Below, one piece after another: positions 1 to 4,521 of a stretch of DNA of 5,893 nt; position 1 is the first letter of the stretch, and each line of letters begins with the position of its first letter. The notes under the pieces are model-generated. The model searched no databases and was not told the origin of the DNA. It saw nothing but the letters and a program-made list of their open reading frames with translations. This DNA is from Bacteroidales bacterium (GTDB lineage Bacteria > Bacteroidota > Bacteroidia > Bacteroidales > Bacteroidaceae). The stretch spans positions 1-5,893 of the forward strand of contig SFPF01000105.1 of the NCBI GenBank assembly GCA_004552155.1, written 5' to 3'. Position numbers and translations under genes: made by a program.

Positions 1-99
1 GGTGGGGATATGCTTGTTAAAAATCAGGTCGGTGGCAAAGGCGAGGTCGCGGGTTAATCGGTCGTGTTTGGCCACAACCAACACGGCGCGGCGGTGGAG
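1..99. repeat. Terminal redundancy marking a circular molecule
   Basis: These 99 bases are repeated exactly at 5795-5893, the last bases of the window. The recombinase reading frame runs without a break across the join when the two copies are merged, which gives a circle of 5794 bp. An overlap of this length is typical of a circular contig from a k-mer assembler (inference). A genuine 99-bp direct repeat at both ends of a linear element is possible but less likely, because it falls inside a gene. Confidence 0.93.
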
Positions 100-336
100 T
101 GTGTCGGCGATAGCCTGACCGAGGGCGGCACGTGTGCGGTCGCGCCCGCTCTCTTGCTCTTGATATTCGGCGATTATTGTAGCCCCCGCGGCGAGGGCGG
201 CGGCTTGTACGGCGGCGCGTTGTGCGTCCAAACCGAGGTTTTGGCGGCGGGTGGAGGTGCGGTAATACGCTACCCATTTAGTGGCATCGGTGGCGCGGGA
301 GTTACGTGCGTTGGTGGGGGTTACTTTTGTAGTCAT
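1..336 (-). CDS. Serine recombinase (resolvase/invertase family), N-terminal part, residues 1-112
   Basis: This is the 5' part of a 217-residue site-specific recombinase that continues at 5794 on the circle. The N-terminal catalytic domain contains VAYYRTST (residues 22-29), with R26 and S28 as the conserved Arg and the nucleophilic Ser that forms the phosphoserine link to DNA. GLDAQR (35-40) follows, then the helix region with ESGRDRTRAAL (62-72) and KHDRLTRD (90-97), where R93 and R96 match the active-site arginines of the family. The ATG at 336 follows a good promoter at 363-393 by about 20 nt. No in-frame start lies upstream before that promoter. The product probably acts on DNA in the cytoplasm to resolve plasmid multimers. 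Its target site is not identified, though the adjacent gap 337-714 is the natural place for it. A DNA invertase is less likely because no invertible segment is visible. Confidence 0.93.
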   Translation of the reverse strand, partial: MTTKVTPTNARNSRATDATKWVAYYRTSTRRQNLGLDAQRAAVQAAALAAGATIIAEYQEQESGRDRTRAALGQAIADTLHRRAVLVVAKHDRLTRDLAFATDLIFNKHIPT

Positions 337-362
337 TTTGCAATAGGTTTTGGGTTACGATG

Positions 363-393
363 CAAAGTTACGAAAAATTTTTAAAACCACAAA
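363..393 (-). promoter_or_regulatory. Bacteroidota-type promoter of the serine recombinase
   Basis: On the minus strand TTTG (393-390) and TAACTTTG (370-363) are separated by exactly 19 nt. This fits the Bacteroidota -33 TTTG / -7 TAnnTTTG consensus in both motif and spacing. Transcription would start near 356, giving a leader of about 20 nt before the ATG at 336. It is the best promoter match in the window. Confidence 0.8.
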
Positions 394-581
394 CGGGCAT
401 ATAAAGATTTAAAAATTTTTAATACTTCGGCGGTGCGGGTTGTCGGGCTGTTGGGCGGCAAAGGTAATTGGCGGCGATTGTGAGGCCGTTGGCGGCGGTC
501 GGTGGTGCGCTGCATCCTCATCCGAGGGGGTCGCGCTGCTGTTGGTCGGTGGCACCCATCGGCGGGCGAGTACACCGACAA

Positions 582-630
582 AACGCCCCCGCGGTGTCGG
601 TGAGTGTGGCGACAATCCCGCGGGGGCGTT
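582..630 (-). terminator. GC-rich hairpin just after a promoter: terminator, attenuator or short RNA
   Basis: A perfect 13-bp inverted repeat pairs AACGCCCCCGCGG (582-594) with CCGCGGGGGCGTT (618-630), with a 23-nt loop. Read on the minus strand the second arm ends in GCGTTTTG, so the hairpin is followed by a short U-run. It begins only about 8 nt after the start expected from the promoter at 645-652. It may be an early terminator or attenuator, or the body of an RNA of about 60 nt. The reverse orientation has no T-run. Confidence 0.5.
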
Positions 631-644
631 ATCCTATTGCACTG

Positions 645-676
645 CAAAGTTAGCAAAAATCGGCGATTTATGCAAC
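645..676 (-). promoter_or_regulatory. Second minus-strand promoter in the recombinase upstream gap
   Basis: TAACTTTG (652-645) matches the Bacteroidota -7 element. GTTG (676-673) lies 20 nt upstream as a one-mismatch -33 element. Transcription starting near 638 would run straight into the hairpin at 582-630 and, if not stopped, toward the recombinase. No good start codon follows before the hairpin. Confidence 0.5.
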
Positions 677-714
677 TTTAATCGCTGTTATTTACATCCT
701 CTCCACCTTTGCCG

Positions 715-1086
715 TTAACGGCGTTTGTGGGGCTGTTGTGGGGCTTGTGGAGGTGTCGGGGCGGTGAGTGGTGGAGGCGGCAAGATAGACTTGTGGGTGT
801 CGTCCGTCCACATCTCGCAAAAGCTGTTGGCTGTCGCCATTGTTACACAAACATATTCGGCACATAGGGCGAGGTTCGCGGCCTCTATATCCGTAGCCCC
901 ATAACTGCGGCGAAAATCGGCGGCATATTGTTTTGCCATCGCGGTGGCATACGGGTGGTGGCATACTGCGCCATCAATCTCGCCCGCGGCTGTTTGCATT
1001 CGCATACGTCCGTTAACACTGCAATACCAATAACGGCAGGAGCGGCAGGAGCTTGCGGTGGTGGTGTGGGTGCTATTTCGTTTCAT
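715..1086 (-). CDS. 123-aa cysteine-rich protein coupled to the primase, function unknown
   Basis: I do not recognise this protein. The ATG at 1086 overlaps the last 14 bases of the primase gene (stop at 1073-1075), which suggests translational coupling. A longer frame starting with TTG at 1143 would run through the 9-bp repeats and is less likely. Seven cysteines are present: C14, C17 and C22 in CRSCRYWYC, C42 in CHHP, C75, C80, and C90 in NSFCEMW. The spread C-x2-C ... C-x-H ... C resembles a small zinc-binding fold of the kind seen in phage and plasmid accessory proteins (inference). The tail from 101 is Pro-rich and ends HKRR, probably disordered and basic. There is no signal peptide or membrane segment. 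Its place directly behind a primase points to a role in replication or its control, unproven. Confidence 0.72.
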   Translation of the reverse strand: MKRNSTHTTTASSCRSCRYWYCSVNGRMRMQTAAGEIDGAVCHHPYATAMAKQYAADFRRSYGATDIEAANLALCAEYVCVTMATANSFCEMWTDDTHKSILPPPPLTAPTPPQAPQQPHKRR

Positions 1087-2227
1087 CGGCTTGCGGGTTG
1101 GGTTGGTCAGGTTGGTCAGGTTGGTCAGGTTGACCAACTGCACCCGTTTGAGTTATCACGTACTCAATCACATCGCCGAGGTCGGCCTTTGGTGGTAGTA
1201 GCTCTGCGGCGGCGAGTGTCGCGGCCATCTTAACGCCGAATCCGTCCATCTTGACTTTGTAGCCATCCTCACGAAGTGTGGCCATCTTGCCCGTCCACGC
1301 TGTTACGCCATCGGCATCGGGGTAAATGATAATTTGGCGGTGGCGGTGTGCGGCGAGGCGGTCGGAGGTCAAAAAACCGAGGCTCCCGACGGCGACCCAA
1401 TACCCGCCAAAATAGAGTGTGGCCATTATCGCCGTTTTCTCGCTCTCTACCACGTTGACCGGGGCGGCAGGGTCGACAGAGGCGGCGAGGTGGTCGCCAA
1501 AACATACCCACGGCACGCGGGTGCATCCGTTGCCGAGTTGTTTGGTGCAGCTCAACCACCAGCCGAGGAGGCCAGAGCCGTCCGCTCGTTTGGCTCGGTG
1601 TCCGTCCGCTCGGTAGCCCATTAACTTGCAGTCCACGACCACACCAGCGGCAGAAATTAGCGGGTAGGCCGTCCACAATCCAACATTTTCGGCATCGTTG
1701 TGGTAGGGCGGCTCGCATCCTCCTACCATATAGGCGGCGAGGGTACGTTTAACGGCTTCGGGGTCAAATAGGCCGCAAAGGTAGCGGGCGAGGGCGGTGG
1801 CTGCTGCTCTCTCGGCCATTGTTGCGACCACGTCGAGGGGCATTGTTACCAGCTTTTCCGGCTTCGTCGGCGGTGTCGGTGTCGTCCGGGTCGGTCGGTT
1901 GGTCGTCCACGTGTCCGGGCTGCAAAGGTCTTTGGCACGTACTCCGGCATCGGCGGCAAAATGCAGTATTGTAGCGGCGGCGGCATCGGCATTTTTAAAG
2001 TATTTGTGCGGGGTCTTGTGGCTGTTCCATTTGGCGACGGCATCGCGGGCGGGGCAGTTAGAGAGGGCGACAAAGTCGGTGCAGGTGTAGCCCAACACTT
2101 TGAGGGCATCACACCAGCGCGCCCAACCGGGTTCATCGCCAGCGGGTGGCGATATATTCACCGAGTGAGTGAGCGCGTAGTTAATAACGGCGGCGGCTCG
2201 GTCGGCTGCTGTGTTTTTATTGTTCAT
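1073..2227 (-). CDS. Plasmid primase-like protein: PriCT-like N-terminus plus DUF6371/TOPRIM domain
   Basis: This 384-aa protein probably makes RNA primers or assists replication initiation. Residues 34-97 (GWARWCDALKVLG ... KWNSH ... ILHFAADAGV) resemble the PriCT helical module found next to primase domains in Bacteroidota. After a Thr/Pro-rich linker (107-124) comes a DUF6371-like region beginning ARYLCGLFDPEAVKRTLAAY (147-166). It then has a TOPRIM core with VESEKTA (260-266; E261 and E263) and YPDADG (302-307; D304 and D306), the acidic residues that bind metal ions. The C-terminus carries in-frame QPD repeats (366-376), encoded by 9-bp tandem DNA repeats of the intergenic iteron type. 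The ATG at 2227 follows an A-rich leader and a TATCTTTG element at 2284-2291. Exact primase activity is inferred from the family resemblance. A replication-associated TOPRIM protein of another kind remains possible. Confidence 0.85.
   Translation of the reverse strand: MNNKNTAADRAAAVINYALTHSVNISPPAGDEPGWARWCDALKVLGYTCTDFVALSNCPARDAVAKWNSHKTPHKYFKNADAAAATILHFAADAGVRAKDLCSPDTWTTNRPTRTTPTPPTKPEKLVTMPLDVVATMAERAAATALARYLCGLFDPEAVKRTLAAYMVGGCEPPYHNDAENVGLWTAYPLISAAGVVVDCKLMGYRADGHRAKRADGSGLLGWWLSCTKQLGNGCTRVPWVCFGDHLAASVDPAAPVNVVESEKTAIMATLYFGGYWVAVGSLGFLTSDRLAAHRHRQIIIYPDADGVTAWTGKMATLREDGYKVKMDGFGVKMAATLAAAELLPPKADLGDVIEYVITQTGAVGQPDQPDQPDQPNPQADETK
1102..1138. repeat. Three tandem 9-bp GTTGGTCAG repeats inside the primase gene
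   Basis: GTTGGTCAG occurs three times without a gap (1102-1110, 1111-1119, 1120-1128). It is followed by GTTGACCAAC (1129-1138), which contains a reversed box. In the primase frame they encode QPDQPDQPD. The core TTGGTC is the same as in the noncoding array at 2392-2518, so these may be protein-binding sites embedded in the gene and not only a peptide repeat. Confidence 0.85.
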
Positions 2228-2239
2228 AGTTGTTGTTTT

Positions 2240-2268
2240 TTTGTCGTTAAACCTTTGGGTTATCTTTG
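2240..2268 (+). promoter_or_regulatory. Possible plus-strand promoter facing into the iteron region
   Basis: TATCTTTG (2261-2268) matches the -7 element on the plus strand. TTTG (2240-2243) lies 17 nt upstream, two short of the usual 19. It lies within the primase leader and would transcribe away from the primase, through the repeats at 2392-2518. No credible plus-strand gene follows, so any product would be a noncoding or priming RNA. Confidence 0.3.
2247..2257 (-). promoter_or_regulatory. Shared leader motif CAAAGGTTTAA in the primase 5' leader
   Basis: This 11-base word lies 20 nt upstream of the primase ATG. The identical word lies 23 nt upstream of the 94-aa gene (4139-4149) and again at 4631-4641 beside the GTTATAACG boxes. 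The same word at nearly the same distance in two leaders suggests a common operator or translation-control element for the two replication transcripts. Confidence 0.45.
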
Positions 2269-2283
2269 GGTCATTTGGGGCTA

Positions 2284-2291
2284 CAAAGATA
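2284..2291 (-). promoter_or_regulatory. -7 element of the primase promoter
   Basis: TATCTTTG on the minus strand fits TAnnTTTG. It would start a transcript near 2277, leaving a leader of about 50 nt that contains the tandem words ACCCAAAG and the CAAAGGTTTAA motif. No TTTG lies at the usual -33 distance, so the promoter may be weak or need activation. Confidence 0.55.
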
Positions 2292-2357
2292 GATTTTTGA
2301 GGGGCGATTATATTGGCTCAACCTTGCTATTATCTTGCTATTATTGACGGCCTGGGC

Positions 2358-2378
2358 TTGTACCATTTTTTGGTACAA
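2358..2378. promoter_or_regulatory. Operator-like inverted repeat TTGTACCA-N5-TGGTACAA
   Basis: Perfect 8-bp half-sites (2358-2365 and 2371-2378) flank TTTTT. The same half-sites with the same 5-bp spacer and one mismatch occur at 4920-4940. The site lies about 70 bp upstream of the primase -7 element, at the edge of the iteron array. A dimeric regulator binding both places is a reasonable inference. A simple hairpin is the alternative. Confidence 0.5.
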
Positions 2379-2391
2379 TCCCCCATTGTTC

Positions 2392-2518
2392 GGAGTTTGG
2401 TCAGATTGGTCAAAGTTTGGTCAAATTGGCCAATCCGACCAATCGGGCAAACATTGGTCGGGAGTTTGGTCAGATTGGTCAGCCCCCTATATATAGGGGT
2501 AGACCAAACCGACCAACC
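2392..2518. repeat. Iteron-like array of 9-bp WTTGGTCAN boxes: candidate origin or Rep-binding region
   Basis: Forward boxes start at 2396, 2405, 2416, 2425 (variant ATTGGCCAA), 2453, 2465 and 2474. Reversed boxes lie at 2435-2443, 2501-2509 and 2510-2518. A 21-bp unit starting GGAGTTTGG is exactly duplicated (2392-2412 and 2461-2481, 69 bp apart). CCGACCAAT (2435-2443) and ATTGGTCGG (2453-2461) form a perfect 9-bp inverted repeat, and ATTGGCCAAT (2425-2434) is a 10-bp palindrome. The array lies between the helicase and primase genes. Clustered short iterons beside replication genes are typical of a plasmid origin or a Rep autoregulation site (inference). Confidence 0.72.
2465..2517. repeat. 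Symmetric palindrome centred on CCCCTATATATAGGGG with flanking boxes
   Basis: A perfect 16-bp palindrome (2484-2499) with an AT core is flanked on each side by two TTGGTC boxes in opposite orientation. ATTGGTC (2474-2480) pairs with GACCAAA (2502-2508), and TTTGGTC (2465-2471) with GACCAAC (2511-2517). All pairs share a centre near 2491. This looks like an assembly site for a symmetric protein complex, or a cruciform or melting site within the origin. Confidence 0.6.
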
Positions 2519-2573
2519 TACCGAACGTTTGCTTGGGGCGATTCTTTGGGAGGTCATCGGCGGCGATTTTAGG

Positions 2574-3884
2574 CTAATTGGTTGCGACCAATTTATAGGG
2601 GGCTAAGTGTGCATCACTTGTCTTGTATATCACCCCCGCGGCCTTGGCGTTCTTAATTGCATTTTTGGCGGCTGTGCGGCAGTCGTAATATTTAGCCAAT
2701 AATCGTTCCACCATTTCGCCTGAGGAGAGTGTGTCGGTGTCTGCAAAGATTGTTGCAAACTGCTGTCGCCATTTCGCGGCATTGTCGGCGGCCTCTTCTT
2801 CGGCGGCGCGGTCGGCCATCGGTTTGCCATCCACAAATTTGGCAATACTTAGCGGGTCGGCCTCATCTTTGGCCACGGCAAAGGTCAGCGACATTTGTTT
2901 GCGGTCGGCCTCTCCATCGGGTATTTCGGTGTCGCGGGCGATTACGGGCATCAGGTAAAACACCCCATTTTGTCGCTTGGCGGTGTATCTCTCCACGGCC
3001 ATTTGGGTGAGTTTGCTACCAATCGCCCCCGTTGCGCTTGTATCCTCTTGGCTCTTGTTTTGGTGGATAACGGCAATAATTGTGCGGCTGCTGCTCATTG
3101 TCGCCAATTGCTCGCAAGCAAAGGAGGCATCGTTTTGGTCGTTGACGTTGGGTAGCATATTGGTGAGGTTGTCAATTACCAAAATATCGGGGTTATAAGC
3201 GGCCACATACTTTTGCAGTCTGCCCCATCTTTCGGCGGCGGGGTACTTTGCGAGTTGTAGAGTTATCAGGCGGCGGGTGGCGGTGTCGCCGATAGTGTTA
3301 TACACCCCACGGCCACGGCGTTGCAGTGTGCTGCTGCTCATTTCGGTGTCGGCGATAATGATACACTTGGGGCGGTCGCCCATCGGGGTGAGGTTAGCAA
3401 AGCTTTCGGCATCGCCCAATAACGCCACGGCAATAGCGAGGGCGGCAAATGATTTGCCTTGTTTAGGCTTGGCATCTATTTGGATAACGCCTTGTCGAGG
3501 GAGTGCGGGGCGGTCGCCAATCATTCCCCACGTGTCGCCCATCGGGGTAGCGGCAAAGTAGTTGACAATATCGCCGTAGGGGTCATTATCCCACGCGGGG
3601 GCGGTGAGGTCGTCCACGTTGATAGTCGGGAGGGCGTCAGGTGCAGCGGTGCCGTCCGTGCTTTCGGCGGTGTCAGGTGTTACACCCGTTTGCGCTTGTC
3701 GCCGTATCATCGCCAAAGTGTCGGCGGCAGTGGTAGGGAGTGCGCCCCGTTCTTGGGGTGCTTGGGTGTCATCGCCCGCGGGGTCGGGGCTGTCGAAGCT
3801 TTGCGCGGCGGCATCCATCGGGGTGGCTGCATCATTGTGCTGCTGTTGTTGTGTCTTGTCCATCGCAATAGGTTTTGAGGTCAT
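2574..3884 (-). CDS. RepA-like replicative DNA helicase (RecA-fold, AAA_25 type)
   Basis: This 436-aa protein is likely the hexameric helicase that unwinds the plasmid origin. Residues 1-95 form a low-complexity Ala/Asp/Gln/Thr-rich N-terminus, probably disordered. The ATPase core carries a Walker A AKPKQGKS (138-145), with Ala in place of the usual first Gly. IIIADTEM (176-182) follows with the conserved Glu E181, then Walker B PDILVIDNL (232-240; D238), the sensor segment AVIHQNK (271-277), and a Gly/Ser loop TGAIGSKLTQ (285-294), in the order seen in RSF1010 RepA-type proteins. The last 65 residues look like a small winged-helix domain. The ATG at 3884 overlaps the preceding 94-aa gene by 53 bp. 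The Met at residue 8 (3863) is an alternative start that shortens the overlap to 32 bp. Both imply coupling to that gene. A RadA/KaiC-like ATPase of another role is less likely in this context. Confidence 0.88.
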   Translation of the reverse strand: MTSKPIAMDKTQQQQHNDAATPMDAAAQSFDSPDPAGDDTQAPQERGALPTTAADTLAMIRRQAQTGVTPDTAESTDGTAAPDALPTINVDDLTAPAWDNDPYGDIVNYFAATPMGDTWGMIGDRPALPRQGVIQIDAKPKQGKSFAALAIAVALLGDAESFANLTPMGDRPKCIIIADTEMSSSTLQRRGRGVYNTIGDTATRRLITLQLAKYPAAERWGRLQKYVAAYNPDILVIDNLTNMLPNVNDQNDASFACEQLATMSSSRTIIAVIHQNKSQEDTSATGAIGSKLTQMAVERYTAKRQNGVFYLMPVIARDTEIPDGEADRKQMSLTFAVAKDEADPLSIAKFVDGKPMADRAAEEEAADNAAKWRQQFATIFADTDTLSSGEMVERLLAKYYDCRTAAKNAIKNAKAAGVIYKTSDAHLAPYKLVATN

Positions 3885-4116
3885 AGAGGTCTTGTAATTG
3901 GGCGGAGGTCATCGCGCCCCAATCGGCCACGCTGCTGCACACGGCCAAAACGCGGTCGCGCTCTTGCGCCATCGCTTGGAGTGTCATCGGGTAGAGGTCG
4001 GGCAGTCCGCTGTTATCGCGTTGCATCAGGTGGCAATAGCGACATTGTGGTTTGAGTACTTTGGAGGCCGTAACAAGGTAGTATCCTACCCGCGGGGCGT
4101 GTTTTGGAATTGTCAT
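3832..4116 (-). CDS. 94-aa protein with CxxC motif, first gene of the helicase operon
   Basis: I do not recognise this protein. The frame is open further upstream, but its only earlier start is a TTG at 4167 that lies inside the promoter -7 element TAACTTTG. I therefore chose the ATG at 4116, about 40 nt after the predicted transcription start. The protein has CRYC at 25-28, with further Cys at 60 and 84. A Gln/Leu-rich helical middle (46-60) follows, and then a segment MTSAQLQDLYDLKTY (69-83) that could be an amphipathic helix. It is small, soluble and without a signal peptide. The gene ends in TGA at 3832, 53 bp inside the helicase frame, so the two are co-translated. In RSF1010-like systems a small regulator or initiator precedes the helicase. 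That role is possible here but has no sequence proof. Confidence 0.7.
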   Translation of the reverse strand: MTIPKHAPRVGYYLVTASKVLKPQCRYCHLMQRDNSGLPDLYPMTLQAMAQERDRVLAVCSSVADWGAMTSAQLQDLYDLKTYCDGQDTTTAAQ

Positions 4117-4138
4117 AAAACTGAAAGTATTTGCGGGC

Positions 4139-4149
4139 TTAAACCTTTG
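4139..4149 (-). promoter_or_regulatory. Shared leader motif CAAAGGTTTAA before the helicase operon
   Basis: The 11-base word is identical to that in the primase leader (2247-2257) and to 4631-4641. Here it begins about 16 nt after the -7 element and ends 23 nt before the ATG at 4116. Its position in the transcribed leader fits either a repressor site or an RNA-level control element. Confidence 0.45.
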
Positions 4150-4164
4150 CGCCGCATCTGACTG

Positions 4165-4199
4165 CAAAGTTAAGAATTTTTTTGCATACTTGCCACAAA
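4165..4199 (-). promoter_or_regulatory. Promoter of the 94-aa gene and helicase operon
   Basis: TAACTTTG (4172-4165) is a full match to the -7 consensus. TTTG (4199-4196) lies 23 nt upstream, four more than ideal. It lies just downstream of the terminator at 4236-4261, so the operon is insulated from the RNA unit before it. The predicted start near 4158 rules out the TTG at 4167 as the translation start. Confidence 0.65.
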
Positions 4200-4235
4200 T
4201 TTCAAACTTTTTCGCGGTGTTTTTTTTACCATACG

Positions 4236-4261
4236 AAAAACGGCCTCACTTTTGAGGCCGT
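4236..4261 (-). terminator. Intrinsic terminator of the CRISPR-like RNA unit
   Basis: On the minus strand ACGGCCTCA (4261-4253), loop AAAG, and TGAGGCCGT (4248-4240) form a perfect 9-bp stem followed directly by T residues (4239-4236). The opposite strand lacks a T-run right after the stem, so termination is oriented to the minus strand. It ends transcripts coming from the right, away from the operon promoter at 4165. Confidence 0.8.
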
Positions 4262-4345
4262 ATTCGGTTTGTTGACGGCTTGCGCCGCAAATACTTTCGT
4301 TTTATAATCGTTGGGAAACGCCTCACGGCGGTTGAATTTTCGTTG

Positions 4346-4482
4346 GTTTCAATCCACGCCCCCACCGAAGTGGGAGGCGACATTGTGCGGCTTGCACTGC
4401 TCGCGGTTGTGGTCGCTGTTGTGCGTTGTCGCTGTTGTTCTTGTTGTTTCAATCCACGCCCCCCCCGCTTGGGAGGGGCGAT
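4346..4482 (-). CRISPR. Two type I-C-like CRISPR repeats, non-identical, 100 bp apart, no cas genes
   Basis: Repeat 1 (4346-4381, 36 nt) and repeat 2 (4446-4482, 37 nt) share GTTTCAATCCACGCCCCC at the left and GGCGA-type ends at the right. On the minus strand both end in GTGGATTGAAAC, the 3' part of type I-C repeats that forms the crRNA 5' handle. Each folds into a stem with one bulged U. Repeat 1 pairs CGCC-U-CCCAC with GTGGGGGCG around a UUCG loop. Repeat 2 pairs CGCCCC-U-CCC with GGGGGGGCG around AAGCG. The stems differ but stay paired. The 64-nt spacing is long for a I-C spacer (about 35), and the repeats are too different for a living array, so solitary-repeat or Racr-type use is likelier than adaptive immunity. 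Confidence 0.6.
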
Positions 4483-4521
4483 AAACTATTAAGAAATAGT
4501 TAATCGCATAGACTTCGGGTG

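Larger units (their letters stand above)
394..714. other. Intergenic control region upstream of the recombinase
   Basis: No convincing gene lies between the recombinase promoter and the end of the 123-aa gene. The region holds a minus-strand promoter (645-676), a perfect 13-bp inverted repeat (582-594/618-630), and a box ACACCGACAAAA at 572-583 that recurs twice in tandem at 5405-5428. It also has a 15-bp word CGGCGATTGTGAGGC (472-486) shared with 5077-5091, a word GGGGTCGCGCTGCT (527-540) shared with 4758-4771, and a 12-bp palindrome GCCGTTAACGGC (711-722) over the stop codon of the 123-aa gene. Resolvase sites usually lie beside their gene, so this is the first place to look for res, but I could not delimit subsites. 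Confidence 0.5.
4236..4515 (-). ncRNA. Candidate structured RNA of about 280 nt with two CRISPR-repeat-like hairpins
   Basis: The unit has its own -7 promoter element (4529-4522), an AT-rich leader with a 7-bp hairpin (4484-4490/4495-4501), and CRISPR-like repeat 2 (4482-4446). A 64-nt spacer (4445-4382), repeat 1 (4381-4346), an 84-nt tail (4345-4262) and an intrinsic terminator follow. The reading frame through it gives VGAWIET, a familiar artefact of translating type I-C repeats, so it is not a protein gene. The most likely roles are a cas-less mini-array whose RNA is processed by host type I-C Cas proteins, or an RNA decoy (Racr). A plasmid-specific regulatory RNA is the alternative. Confidence 0.6.

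Noticed and set aside
381..521. 46-aa Arg-rich minus-strand frame (MRMQRTTDRRQRP...) before the recombinase, coupled by ATGA to a 13-codon frame at 518-559
   Set aside because: Attractive layout, but it covers the recombinase promoter, follows a likely terminator, and has no recognisable domain. Too little support to call.
711..722. GCCGTTAACGGC as a terminator after the 123-aa gene
   Set aside because: A perfect palindrome without loop or T-run, which will not form an efficient intrinsic terminator.
1087..1143. N-terminal extension of the 123-aa protein (MQLVNLTNLTN...)
   Set aside because: It is only the 9-bp repeats read in another frame from a TTG start. The ATG at 1086 overlaps the primase stop in the usual coupled way.
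2313..2606. 97-aa plus-strand frame across the iterons
   Set aside because: TTG start, and the protein is mainly translated TTGGTC repeats (VRLVKVW, VRLVSP).
3459..3878. 139-aa plus-strand frame opposite the helicase
   Set aside because: Shadow of the GC-rich helicase gene. The minus frame carries Walker motifs and this one has no domain.
4117..4167. N-terminal extension of the 94-aa protein starting with TTG at 4167
   Set aside because: The TTG lies inside the TAACTTTG promoter element, upstream of the predicted transcription start.
4246..4452. Minus-strand frame of 68 aa through the CRISPR-like repeats (contains VGAWIET)
   Set aside because: VGAWIET and its plus-strand counterpart VSIHAP are well-known artefacts of translating I-C-type repeats. 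The start is a TTG inside repeat 2, and the frame ends in the terminator hairpin.
4280..4492. Plus-strand frame of 70 aa with VSIHAPTEVGG and FNPRPPRLGG
   Set aside because: Another translation of the two repeats in the antisense direction, with no promoter and against the direction of all supported genes.
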